A stretch of DNA of 64,000 nucleotides from JAHEJE01 sp965216335. Its GTDB lineage: Bacteria; Pseudomonadota; Alphaproteobacteria; Rhizobiales; Aestuariivirgaceae. How positions within the stretch are numbered: the stretch's first letter is position 1; each line of letters starts with the position of its first letter. Where the stretch lies: positions 2,604,001 through 2,668,000 of the forward strand of contig OZ244154.1 in NCBI GenBank assembly GCA_965216335.1, read 5' to 3'. The position numbers were made by a program, and so were the translations under genes. A model generated the notes under the pieces. The model saw nothing but the letters and a program-made list of their open reading frames with translations, was not told the origin of the DNA and searched no databases. Shown one piece after another: positions 28,238 to 36,942 of the stretch.

Positions 28238-28266
28238 CTTATAGTCCCAGCCCGCGGCCCAGTCAA
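28238..28266 (-). promoter_or_regulatory. Sigma-70 promoter of rpsT
   Basis: The minus strand has TTGACT (28266-28261), a 17-base spacer and TATAAG (28243-28238), an excellent match. The leader to the rpsT ATG is about 85 bases. Confidence 0.7.
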
Positions 28267-28297
28267 CCAAAACAGCCTGCCTTGCCGCACGATTGTC

Positions 28298-29071
28298 CTA
28301 CTTGTGCGTGAACGCCGGTTTACGCTTCTCGGCAAACGCCGCCATGCCTTCCTTCTGGTCATCGGTGGCGAACATCGACTGGAACAGCCGGCGCTCGAAC
28401 CGCACCCCCTCGGCCAGTGTCGTCTCGTAGGCCCGGTTGACCGATTCCTTGGTCATCATGACAATCGGCCGGGAGTATCGGGCGATCCTGTTTCCGGTCT
28501 TCACCGCCTCGTCGATCAGCTCTGCAGCCGGCACCACCCGGGATACCAGTCCGGCCCGCTCGGCTTCCTCCGCCCCCATCATCCGTGCCGTCAGGCACAT
28601 CTCCATCGCCTTGGACTTGCCGACGAACCGGGTCAGGCGTTGCGTGCCGCCGGCGCCGGGCATCACCCCAAGGTTGATTTCCGGCTGCCCGAACTGGGCG
28701 CTGTCGGCGGCCAGGATAAAATCGCACATCATCGCCAGTTCGCAGCCGCCCCCCAGCGCATAACCCGCCACCGCCGCGATGATCGGTTTGCGCTGGTGCG
28801 CCACCTGATCCCAGGAGGTCAGGAAGTCACCGAGATAGGCTTCCATGTAGGTCTTGGTCTTCATCTGCTTGATGTCGGCGCCGGCCGCGAATGCCTTCTC
28901 GATGCCGGTGATCACCAGGCAGCCGATACCATCGTCGGCCTCGTAGTCGGCCATGGCGTCGTTCAGCTCGTCGATCAGCTGCTGATTGAGCGCATTGAGC
29001 GCTTCCGGCCGGTTGAGCGTGATCAGGCCAACCGCATCGCGCGTTTCACAGATGATGTTCTCGTATGCCAT
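28298..29071 (-). CDS. Enoyl-CoA hydratase
   Basis: Crotonase-family enzyme hydrating trans-2-enoyl-CoA in beta-oxidation. The 257-residue product shows NRPEALNALN, the oxyanion-hole segment FAAGADIKQM, GYALGGGCELAMMCD, and the two catalytic glutamates (in GGCELA and GQPEINLGVMPGAGGTQRL). The start ATG 29071 excludes a poorly conserved 45-codon extension. It lies between mutM (20 bases) and rpsT, the usual place in this bacterial group. Confidence 0.95.
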   Translation of the reverse strand: MAYENIICETRDAVGLITLNRPEALNALNQQLIDELNDAMADYEADDGIGCLVITGIEKAFAAGADIKQMKTKTYMEAYLGDFLTSWDQVAHQRKPIIAAVAGYALGGGCELAMMCDFILAADSAQFGQPEINLGVMPGAGGTQRLTRFVGKSKAMEMCLTARMMGAEEAERAGLVSRVVPAAELIDEAVKTGNRIARYSRPIVMMTKESVNRAYETTLAEGVRFERRLFQSMFATDDQKEGMAAFAEKRKPAFTHK

Positions 29072-29091
29072 GGAAAATTCCCCGCTCGGTT

Positions 29092-29985
29092 TCAGCGCTG
29101 GCAGCGCGGGCAGTAGAAGGTCGACCGCCCGGATTGCGTGATGCGCCGGACTATACCCGTGCACCCCTCGTTGGCACAAGCGTCCCCCTCGCGGTCGTAG
29201 ACGCAAAACCGTTGCTGGAACGCACCGCTCGACCCGTCCGGCAACGCATGATCGCGCAAGGTCGAACCGCCCACCGCGATTGCCTCACGCAGCACGGCGC
29301 GGATTTCGCCGATCAACCGTTCAAGCCGCCTATCACCGGTCCTGCCCCGCGCCAGGGTTCCGGCCAGCCGTTTCGGCGACAGCCGCGCCCGGTTGAGCGC
29401 CTCGCAGACATATATATTGCCCAGCCCGGCAATGATCCGCTGATCGAGCAGCGCCGCCTTGAGGGGCATCCGGCGATCCCTGAACCTTTCCGCTAGGTAG
29501 CCGGCATTGAGCTGGTTTCCCAGCGGTTCAACGCCCAGCCCGGCGAGCAGTCTGTGGGTTTCAGGTCCGTCGCGCCCGGCAATATCCATAAACCCGAAAC
29601 GGCGCGGATCCGTGTAGATGATCCGTGTCCCGTCATCGAGAGTGAACACGACATGGTCGTGCGGACCCTCGGCGGCCTCATTTGCCGCCGACAGGTAGTA
29701 GAACTCACCAAGGCTTTGCCCTGAACGCCCGGCGGCATGGACCGAGAAATGCCCCGACATGCCCAGATGCATGATCAGCGTCTCGCCCGACGACAACGCG
29801 GCGAGGATGTATTTGGCCCGCCGTGTCATGTGGGCGACGCGCTGGCCCTCAATTCGCCCGGCGAAGTCCTGCGGGAAGGCAAACCGCAAATCCGCCCGCC
29901 GCAAATCGACCGTCTCGACCCGGCGCCCGGTCATCACCGCATCCAGGCCACATTTCACGGTTTCCACTTCCGGCAGCTCGGGCAT
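29092..29985 (-). CDS. mutM: Formamidopyrimidine-DNA glycosylase
   Basis: Removes 8-oxoguanine and formamidopyrimidines and cleaves the abasic site. The catalytic N-terminal PELPEVETV follows Met. The H2TH region includes LDQRIIAGLGNIYVCEAL, and the C-terminus is a zinc finger with two Cys pairs ending YCPRCQR. 297 residues is the normal length. It is divergent from ubiE with about 75 bases between them. Confidence 0.97.
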   Translation of the reverse strand: MPELPEVETVKCGLDAVMTGRRVETVDLRRADLRFAFPQDFAGRIEGQRVAHMTRRAKYILAALSSGETLIMHLGMSGHFSVHAAGRSGQSLGEFYYLSAANEAAEGPHDHVVFTLDDGTRIIYTDPRRFGFMDIAGRDGPETHRLLAGLGVEPLGNQLNAGYLAERFRDRRMPLKAALLDQRIIAGLGNIYVCEALNRARLSPKRLAGTLARGRTGDRRLERLIGEIRAVLREAIAVGGSTLRDHALPDGSSGAFQQRFCVYDREGDACANEGCTGIVRRITQSGRSTFYCPRCQR

Positions 29986-30060
29986 TTCGGTCGGCTCTTC
30001 TGCTGTCCTGCGGCGTTGGTGTGATTGGCCTGGCCCGTCAATTGTCCTATAGAGGATGCC

Positions 30061-30849
30061 ATGACCAGCCCCGACACATCGAACACAGAAGACCGCGCAT
30101 CGGCAACTGCCGATTTCGGGTTTTCCAAGGTCGCCGCCGAAGACAAGCAGGCCAAAGTCAACGAGGTCTTCGCCAAAGTCGCCAAACGCTATGACCAGAT
30201 GAACGACCTGATGTCAGGCGGCCTGCACCGGTTGTGGAAGGACGATTTCATCACCATGCTGCAGCCGCCGCGCTCGGCCCGCCGTTTCGAGGTGCTCGAC
30301 GTCGCCGGCGGCACCGGCGACATCGCCCAGCGCATAGCGACCGCGGGCGGCAGCGGCACCCGGGTCACCATTGCCGATATCTCGCCGGAAATGCTCGGCG
30401 AGGGCAGGCGCCGCATGGCCCGCAGCGGCCTGCTGGACAAGTTCACCTTCAGCGTTGCCAACGCCGAACATCTGCCGTTCGATGACAAGAGCTTCGATGC
30501 CTACACCATCGCTTTCGGCATCCGCAATGTCACCGGCATCGACAAGGCCTTGCGCGAAGCCTACCGGGTGCTGCGCCCGGGCGGCCGGTTCATGTGCCTG
30601 GAGTTCTCCAGCCTCGCCATTCCCGGCCTCGAGACGCTTTACGACGCCTATTCCTTCACCGTCATTCCCGCCGTCGGCAAGATCGTCACTGGCGATGGTC
30701 AGCCATACCGCTATCTTGTCGAAAGCATCCGCAAATTCCCCAAACAGGAACAGTTCAAGACGATGATCGAGGATGCCGGTTTCGAACAGGTCGCCTACCG
30801 CAACCTGTCAGGTGGCGTTGCCGCCATCCATTCCGGTCGCCGCATATAG
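30061..30849 (+). CDS. ubiE: Demethylmenaquinone/ubiquinone C-methyltransferase UbiE
   Basis: SAM-dependent C-methylation step of ubiquinone (and menaquinone) synthesis. The 262-residue product has VFAKVAKRYDQMNDLMSGG, the SAM motif VLDVAGGTGDIA, and the family signature AFGIRNVTGIDKALREAYRV. ATG 30061 has AGAGGA a few bases upstream. The usual next gene, ubiB, is absent. The stop TAG is the start of a 246-bp inverted-repeat element that separates it from plsC. Confidence 0.96.
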   Translation: MTSPDTSNTEDRASATADFGFSKVAAEDKQAKVNEVFAKVAKRYDQMNDLMSGGLHRLWKDDFITMLQPPRSARRFEVLDVAGGTGDIAQRIATAGGSGTRVTIADISPEMLGEGRRRMARSGLLDKFTFSVANAEHLPFDDKSFDAYTIAFGIRNVTGIDKALREAYRVLRPGGRFMCLEFSSLAIPGLETLYDAYSFTVIPAVGKIVTGDGQPYRYLVESIRKFPKQEQFKTMIEDAGFEQVAYRNLSGGVAAIHSGRRI

Positions 30850-31093
30850 AGCACTTTTCGACAATATAGGATCACTTGATGGAGCCAGATTCGTTCATAT
30901 GGCAAGCGCTGCAACGCACCAGATGGGCGAATTCGGCCCACCGAAGGCCGGATTTCCGCGCCCGCAGCCTGTCCCCGCGAAGGCGGGGACCGTTATGCTC
31001 CGCTTGCGGCCAACCAGGCCGCGGCGCGAAGCATGCCTAGCCAGCAGACGCGGAAACCCGGTCAAGTGATTCTATATTGTCGAAAAGTGCTCT
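30848..31093. repeat. 246-bp inverted-repeat element, copy 2
   Basis: Nearly identical to the copy at 18596-18864 but inverted. Its terminal arms read TCGACAATATAGGATC and complement, different from copy 1 (TTGATCATATAGGATC) yet still paired. Its left end overlaps the ubiE stop codon and its right end is 14 bases from the plsC ATG, so it fills the whole ubiE-plsC gap. Confidence 0.88.
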
Positions 31094-31107
31094 CGAGCAC
31101 GGCGGCA

Positions 31108-31929
31108 ATGCTGAACGGCAAACCTTCGGGCAGGGTGCGTGGCGTCGGATTGATTGCCGGTTTTCTCGGTCTCACCGTACCGGCGGTACTCATCCAGGGC
31201 TCGCTGGCCGCTGTTTCGACACGGGCGGCGCGGCGTTTTCCACATGATTATTTCCGTACGCTCGCCCGGTTCCTCGGCATCCGCATACACGTGACTGGCG
31301 ACCCCGTGGCCGGAAAGCCGGCGCTCTGGGTGTCCAACCACGTTTCCTGGCTTGATATCGTCATCCTCGGCGCCGTGCGGCCAGTCACCTTCGTCGCCAA
31401 GACACAGGTGTCCGGCTGGCCGGTCTTCGGCATCATGGCCCGGGTCGGGCGAACCCTGTTCATCGATCGCGACCGCCGCCATGCCACAGGTGAAGCCCGC
31501 ACGATGATGCAGGACCGGCTCGAAGATGGCGAGACTGTTGTCCTGTTTGCCGAGGGCACCTCTAGCGACGGAAATCGCGTGCTGCCGGTCAAGAGCGCCC
31601 TAATCGGCGCTGCCGAGATCAAGGCGGACGGCTCGCCGGTCCCGGTTCAGCCGGTCACCGTTGCCTTCACTCATTGTCACGGCATCCCGATGGGCCGGAC
31701 CTGGCGGCCGTACTTCGCCTGGTTCGGTGATGTCGAGCTGCTGCCGCACCTGTGGGGTGCGGCCCGGCGGGGGCCTCTTGATGTGCACGTAACGTTTCAT
31801 GATCCGGTTACGGTCGAACAAACCGGTGGCCGCAAGCCGCTGGCGCGCCATTGCGAAGCAGCGATAAACGGCGGCCTTGTGGCCTCGCTGTATCGTGGCC
31901 GGGCCGTTGGCGCACGTCCAGACCATTGA
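31108..31929 (+). CDS. plsC: 1-acyl-sn-glycerol-3-phosphate acyltransferase
   Basis: Makes phosphatidic acid at the inner membrane. One or two hydrophobic segments (about 10-40) precede the acyltransferase domain with NHVSWLDIVIL (HX4D), then FAEGTSSDGNRV, a variant of the FPEGTRS motif. 273 residues from ATG 31108. An upstream in-frame ATG (31033) lies in the repeat and is rejected. Its promoter and ribosome-binding region are next to the repeat end. It leads the plsC-miaB-phoH-ybeY-corC run. Confidence 0.92.
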   Translation: MLNGKPSGRVRGVGLIAGFLGLTVPAVLIQGSLAAVSTRAARRFPHDYFRTLARFLGIRIHVTGDPVAGKPALWVSNHVSWLDIVILGAVRPVTFVAKTQVSGWPVFGIMARVGRTLFIDRDRRHATGEARTMMQDRLEDGETVVLFAEGTSSDGNRVLPVKSALIGAAEIKADGSPVPVQPVTVAFTHCHGIPMGRTWRPYFAWFGDVELLPHLWGAARRGPLDVHVTFHDPVTVEQTGGRKPLARHCEAAINGGLVASLYRGRAVGARPDH

Positions 31930-31996
31930 CTCGTTCGGCAAATGGCGTATGGAACCGGTCAATCAAGCACACGTCCATCAGGAGCAAACTGCGCCC

Positions 31997-33358
31997 ATGA
32001 CCGCGCACCAGCAAAAGCAGGTGTTCATCAAGACCTACGGATGTCAGATGAACGTCTATGACAGCCAGCGCATGGGCGATGTGCTGGCGCCGGGTGGCTA
32101 TACACGGACCGATGCCGTGGACGATGCCGATCTGGTGATCCTCAACACCTGCCATATCCGGGAAAAGGCCGCCGAAAAGGTCTATTCTGAATTGGGTCGC
32201 CTGCGCCGGCTGAAGCAAGCCCGTGCCGATAGCGGCAAGCAGACGATGATCGCCGTGGCCGGCTGTGTTGCCCAGGCCGAGGGCGAGGAAATCGTTGCCC
32301 GTGCCCCTGTCGTCGATCTGGTGGTCGGCCCACAGACCTACCACCGTCTGCCCGACCTGATTGCCCGCCGCAACGGCTCTGGTGAGGCGGTTGTCGAAAC
32401 CGAGTTCCCCGTCGACGACAAATTCGACATCATCGATGCGCCCGGCACCCCAAAACCTCTGACCCGTGGCGTCACCGCATTCCTGACCGTGCAGGAGGGT
32501 TGCGACAAGTTCTGTGCCTTCTGTGTGGTGCCCTACACCCGCGGCGCCGAATACTCCCGGCCCGTTGCCCGCATCCTGCGCGAGGCCGAAGAGCTGGCCG
32601 GTGCCGGTGTGCGCGAAATCACCCTGCTCGGTCAGAACGTCAATGCCTATCACGGCGAGGGCCCGGACGGACGGATATGGGGCCTCGGCCGCCTGCTCGA
32701 GCGCCTGAGCAAGGTCGATGGCCTGGCACGCCTGCGCTACACCACCAGCCACCCGCGCGATATGGATGACGAGCTGATTGCCGCCCACGCCGGCAACGCC
32801 AAGCTGATGCCTTACCTGCATCTGCCGGTCCAGGCCGGCTCCGACACCGTGCTCAAGGCGATGAACCGCCAGCATACCGCCGATCACTACATCCGGCTCA
32901 TCGAGCGCATTCGGGCAACCCGGCCTGACCTTGCCCTGTCCGGCGACTTCATCGTTGGATTTCCCGGCGAGACCGATGAAGACTTCGAGACGACAATGAA
33001 CCTGGTTCGCCAGATCGGCTACGCTCAGGCCTTCTCGTTCAAGTATTCCGCGCGGCCCGGCACGCCTGCCGCCGGTTCGCCCGATCAGGTTCCCGAACCC
33101 GTCAAGGCCGAACGCCTGGAACGGCTCCAGGCCCTGTTGCGCGACCAGCAGCTTTCTTTCAACCAGGCCTGCATCGGCCGCACCATGGATGTACTTCTGG
33201 AGAAGCCGGGCCGCCATAGCGGCCAGCTCATCGGCCGCTCACCTTATCTGCAGGCCGTGCACATTGAAGCCGGCCCGGCCCGGGTCGGTCAAATTGTCAG
33301 TGTGAAAATCGATCAGGCCAGCGTAAACTCTCTCGGCGGCCAGCCGTTGGCCGAATGA
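31997..33358 (+). CDS. miaB: tRNA-2-methylthio-N6-dimethylallyladenosine synthase
   Basis: Radical-SAM methylthiotransferase modifying A37 of tRNAs. The N-terminal UPF0004 domain keeps three cluster cysteines (KTYGCQMN, NTCHIREKA, AGCVAQAEG). The radical-SAM cluster motif is CDKFCAFC, and a TRAM domain closes the protein. 453 residues from ATG 31997, preceded by AGGAG at 12 bases; ATG 31949 is the alternative. It lies between plsC and phoH as in other Rhizobiales. Confidence 0.95.
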   Translation: MTAHQQKQVFIKTYGCQMNVYDSQRMGDVLAPGGYTRTDAVDDADLVILNTCHIREKAAEKVYSELGRLRRLKQARADSGKQTMIAVAGCVAQAEGEEIVARAPVVDLVVGPQTYHRLPDLIARRNGSGEAVVETEFPVDDKFDIIDAPGTPKPLTRGVTAFLTVQEGCDKFCAFCVVPYTRGAEYSRPVARILREAEELAGAGVREITLLGQNVNAYHGEGPDGRIWGLGRLLERLSKVDGLARLRYTTSHPRDMDDELIAAHAGNAKLMPYLHLPVQAGSDTVLKAMNRQHTADHYIRLIERIRATRPDLALSGDFIVGFPGETDEDFETTMNLVRQIGYAQAFSFKYSARPGTPAAGSPDQVPEPVKAERLERLQALLRDQQLSFNQACIGRTMDVLLEKPGRHSGQLIGRSPYLQAVHIEAGPARVGQIVSVKIDQASVNSLGGQPLAE

Positions 33359-33431
33359 AGCGATTGTCAGCGAAGAGGATTGCCCACTTGTACGCCAGAC
33401 ACAGCCTGACCCATCGAGAAGGCACCCGGTC

Positions 33432-34433
33432 TTGACGCAGACAAAGACGTCCAGAAACGGCACAACGCCGGAGCCTCGTGCCAACGGCCGCAAGTCCGGT
33501 TCCCTGACCCTCAGCTTCGACGACAACCGCCTCCTGCCGATGATCTTCGGCGAGCATGACCAGCATTTGGCGCTGATCGAGGAACGGCTCGGCCTCGACA
33601 TCACCCCGCGCGGCAACAAGGTCGCCGTCAGCGGCTCCCCGGCAGCGCGCGAAACGGCCCGCCGCGTGCTCAATGATCTCTACGACCGTGCCGCCCAGGG
33701 CCTTGAGGTGACACCTGGCGATGTCGATGGTGCCATCCGCATGGGCCGCTCCGAGCCGCGTGCCGGTCAGGATGGCGACGTTCACATCAAGACTTTGCGC
33801 AAGCTGATTTCGCCGCGCTCGCCCGGCCAGCGCGACTACATCCGCGCGCTCGATGAACAAGACCTGATCTTCGGCATGGGACCCGCCGGCACCGGCAAGA
33901 CATACCTCGCCGTCGCCGCCGCTGCCGCTGCTCTGTCCGGCGGCAAGGTCGACCGCATCATCCTGTCGCGCCCAGCAGTGGAAGCAGGTGAACGGCTCGG
34001 CTTCCTGCCCGGCGACATGAAGGAGAAGGTCGACCCCTATCTGCGTCCGCTCTATGACGCGCTCTATGACACGCTGCCCGCCACCCTGGTCAATCGCGGT
34101 CTCACCGAGGACACGATTGAGATCGCCCCGCTGGCCTTCATGCGCGGCCGCACCCTGTCATCGGCCTTCATCATTCTCGATGAGGCCCAGAACACCACGC
34201 CGCAACAGATGAAGATGTTTCTGACCCGCTTCGGCGAGGGCAGCCGCATGGTGGTCACCGGCGACCCCAGCCAGGTTGACCTGCCGCCCGGCGCCCAGTC
34301 CGGCCTGGCTCATGCCGCACGCCTTCTTGACGGCGTCGAGGGCGTTGCCCAAATACGGTTCAATGAAAACGATATTGTCAGGCACCCGCTGGTATCGCGC
34401 ATTGTCGGCGCCTATGAGCGCGCTACGAAGTAG
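33432..34433 (+). CDS. phoH: PhoH family ATPase
   Basis: Cytosolic P-loop ATPase of the PhoH/YbeZ type, associated with YbeY and rRNA maturation. 333 residues; a KH-like N-terminal part (about 30-110), Walker A FGMGPAGTGKTYLA, then FIILDEAQNTTPQQMKMFL and VVTGDPSQVDLP. The start is TTG at 33432, with AGAAGG about 9 bases upstream; the next Met is at residue 37, inside the conserved region. It precedes ybeY by 21 bases. Confidence 0.94.
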   Translation: MTQTKTSRNGTTPEPRANGRKSGSLTLSFDDNRLLPMIFGEHDQHLALIEERLGLDITPRGNKVAVSGSPAARETARRVLNDLYDRAAQGLEVTPGDVDGAIRMGRSEPRAGQDGDVHIKTLRKLISPRSPGQRDYIRALDEQDLIFGMGPAGTGKTYLAVAAAAAALSGGKVDRIILSRPAVEAGERLGFLPGDMKEKVDPYLRPLYDALYDTLPATLVNRGLTEDTIEIAPLAFMRGRTLSSAFIILDEAQNTTPQQMKMFLTRFGEGSRMVVTGDPSQVDLPPGAQSGLAHAARLLDGVEGVAQIRFNENDIVRHPLVSRIVGAYERATK

Positions 34434-34454
34434 GGCGGCCCGACCGGCACACGA

Positions 34455-34955
34455 ATGAACGTTCTCTTGGAGATGACAGATCATCGTTGGCGCGTGCTCG
34501 ATGACGCACGAGGCCTGGTCGAGCGCGCCTGTCTGGCAGCCGCGGCCGCTGCCGGCCGCGGCGAACCCGATTTCGAGGTTTCGGTTCTGCTGGCCAGCGA
34601 CGTCGATGTTGCGCAACTGAACAAGCAATGGCGCGGCAAGACAGGCCCGACAAACGTGCTGTCATTTCCCGCCGCCGTTCCCCCGGGCCTGCCCGAAGGT
34701 GCATTTCCTCCGCTTGGCGATATAATCCTCGCTTACGGCGTGATCGAGCACGAGGCGAACCAGCAAGGCAAGCCTCTTGCCGCACACACCAGCCATCTCG
34801 TCATTCACGCTATGTTACATTTGTTTGGTTATGATCATGGCGATGATGGTGCGGCGGCGGCAATGGAAGCCATTGAGGTTGCCGCCATGCGGCAGTTGAA
34901 CTTGCCCGACCCGTATTTTGAACGCAACGTGCCGCAGGCGCCGGCAGAATGCTGA
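34455..34955 (+). CDS. ybeY: Endoribonuclease YbeY
   Basis: Zinc-dependent RNase for 16S rRNA 3' maturation and ribosome quality control. The 166-residue protein has NKQWRGKTGPTNVLSFP and the metal site HAMLHLFGYDH (H-x3-H-x5-H). It is placed between phoH and corC, with spacings of about 20 bases on both sides, so the three form one operon. Confidence 0.95.
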   Translation: MNVLLEMTDHRWRVLDDARGLVERACLAAAAAAGRGEPDFEVSVLLASDVDVAQLNKQWRGKTGPTNVLSFPAAVPPGLPEGAFPPLGDIILAYGVIEHEANQQGKPLAAHTSHLVIHAMLHLFGYDHGDDGAAAAMEAIEVAAMRQLNLPDPYFERNVPQAPAEC

Positions 34956-34976
34956 GCGCCCAGGTTGAATGAGACG

Positions 34977-36011
34977 ATGAACGACGATAACAGTACCGCC
35001 GAGGCCCAAGGGTCCGATCCGGCGCAATCCGCGCCCGTCAGTACCTGGGCACGCCTGAAGGCGCTGTTCGCCAGCGAGCCCGACGCTTCTCTGCGCGATA
35101 GCCTGCAGGATGTCATCGAACAGCATGACAACAACGGCAACAGCACCGGCATCCGCCCCCAGGAACGCTCCATGATCCTCAACCTGCTGGAGTTCTCCGA
35201 ACTCCGTGTGGACGATGTCATGGTGCCGCGGGCTGATATCATCGCCGTTGAGGACACGATTCCCATCGGCACGCTGCTGGCGATCTTCGTTGAGGCGAAC
35301 CACTCGCGCATCCCGGTTTTTCACGACACATTGGATGACCCGCTCGGCATGGTGCACATCAAGGATCTGGTGCGCTGGATGACCGAGCGGCCCAAGGCCC
35401 GGCGCAACGGCACCGCCAAACCCAGGACAAACGGCAACGGCGGCAGCCAGGACAATGCGGCAATCAACATCTCGGCCAAGAGCCTTGCCACGCCGATCGG
35501 ACAGGCAGGCCTCATCCGCGAGGCCCTGTTTGTTCCTCCCTCCATGCGGGCCGGCGACTTGCTGGTCAGAATGCAGACCAGCCGTATCCACATGGCAATT
35601 GTCGTCGACGAGTACGGAGGCACCGACGGTCTGGCCACCATTGAAGATCTTGTCGAAGAGATTGTCGGCGATATCTCCGATGAACACGACGATGCCGATG
35701 CCGACCTCATCAGACAGGTGTCGGCGGGTGTTTTCACGGCCGATGCCCGCGCACCCATCGAGACTGTCGAGGAACTGCTCGGCATTGACCTGCTGCCCGA
35801 CGAACTCGACGAGGATGCTGACACACTTGGCGGCATGGTGTTCACGCTGCTCGGCCGTGTGCCGGTGCGCGGCGAACTGATCAAGCATGACAGCGGTGTT
35901 GAGTTCGAAATTTCAAGCGCCGACCTTCGCCGCATCAAGCGGCTCAAGATTCACCTGCCGAGCCAGGCAATCCAGCCGCAGCAGGATGCCGGCGAAGCAT
36001 CCGGGGAATAG
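34977..36011 (+). CDS. corC: CorC/HlyC family CBS-domain transporter-associated protein
   Basis: Soluble CBS-domain protein of the CorC/TlyC family, associated with magnesium/cobalt efflux. 344 residues: paired CBS domains (about 75-215) with MVPRADIIAV and HSRIPVFHD, interrupted by a low-complexity Asn/Gly insert (about 140-165), then the CorC_HlyC domain (DELDEDADTLGGMVFTLLGRVP). ATG 34977 is preferred; TTG 34965 is possible. Its usual downstream partner lnt is missing here and lies at 5.5-7.1 kb. Confidence 0.93.
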   Translation: MNDDNSTAEAQGSDPAQSAPVSTWARLKALFASEPDASLRDSLQDVIEQHDNNGNSTGIRPQERSMILNLLEFSELRVDDVMVPRADIIAVEDTIPIGTLLAIFVEANHSRIPVFHDTLDDPLGMVHIKDLVRWMTERPKARRNGTAKPRTNGNGGSQDNAAINISAKSLATPIGQAGLIREALFVPPSMRAGDLLVRMQTSRIHMAIVVDEYGGTDGLATIEDLVEEIVGDISDEHDDADADLIRQVSAGVFTADARAPIETVEELLGIDLLPDELDEDADTLGGMVFTLLGRVPVRGELIKHDSGVEFEISSADLRRIKRLKIHLPSQAIQPQQDAGEASGE

Positions 36012-36195
36012 GCTCCAGCGGCCATCGGCACTTGGATGGATTCGCGGCGACGACAATTTGGCCATGTCTGAGCAGGGCAGGGGGCTCGGGCGACACTTGG
36101 CACGGTCTGATGCAGCCATTGCGGTGCGTGGACCGCACGTACTGTCTCGCAGTTGTTACTGTTCTAGTCGGTTCCCGTGACATATAGATGACAGT

Positions 36196-36942
36196 ATGGT
36201 TCGGCTCCCATATCTGCTGTTCATCGTTGCAATCACTCTGATCGGCACCACGCCGGCAAGTGCCCAGGACGCGTTTCGAGGCCGTGACGACCGGGTCAAG
36301 CTCGACACCGTCTCGCCACCCTATGCTGCCATCGGCCGGCTCAATCTCGGCGGTGGAAAACAGTTCTGCACCGGTGTCTTGATTGCCCCCGACAAGGTCG
36401 TGACGGCCGCTCATTGTCTCGTCGACCGGCGCACCCGCCGGCCCTACCTGCCCAAGCGGGTGCATTTCGTTGCCGGCCAGCGCCGCAACAAGTATCTCGA
36501 CCACGCGCCCGCCCGGTGTGTGCGCTACATACGGGGCCGCACCATAGACGGCATTGCCGAGATCAAGCAGTTCCGCGACGATGCCGCAATCGTCATTCTG
36601 ACAAAATCACTCAAGGTCAAACCGGCCCGGCTCGCCGCGCCGTATTTCGCCGACCCCGGCGCCCTCATGCACCCGGCCTATGCCAAGGACCGGCCCTACC
36701 TGTTGTCCGTGCATCGCGGGTGCCGGGTGCTCGACAAGGCCCATGGCGTTTGGCTGACCGACTGCGATACCAACTACGGCTCATCCGGCGGTCCGTTGTT
36801 GCGCGAGGACGAAGACGGCCTTGCGGTCGTTGCGATCATGTCCGGCGCCGCCCGCCGTGGCGAAGGCGTTGTCTCGGTCGCGGTTCCGCTGACGATATGG
36901 AGCCGGCTGGCCAAAACCGCGACTTGCGATGGCCAGTCTTGA
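36196..36942 (+). CDS. Secreted trypsin-like (S1 family) serine protease
   Basis: A probably periplasmic protease of 248 residues. A signal peptide (about 1-24, cleavage near ASAQ) precedes the chymotrypsin fold. The catalytic His is in VVTAAHCLV, the Asp in RDDAAIVIL, and the Ser in YGSSGGPLL. The usual GDSGGP is GSSGGP, as in glutamyl endopeptidases. Its stop overlaps the next gene by 14 bases, an unusual pairing with a cytosolic DUF3095 protein. Substrate unknown. Confidence 0.88.
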   Translation: MVRLPYLLFIVAITLIGTTPASAQDAFRGRDDRVKLDTVSPPYAAIGRLNLGGGKQFCTGVLIAPDKVVTAAHCLVDRRTRRPYLPKRVHFVAGQRRNKYLDHAPARCVRYIRGRTIDGIAEIKQFRDDAAIVILTKSLKVKPARLAAPYFADPGALMHPAYAKDRPYLLSVHRGCRVLDKAHGVWLTDCDTNYGSSGGPLLREDEDGLAVVAIMSGAARRGEGVVSVAVPLTIWSRLAKTATCDGQS

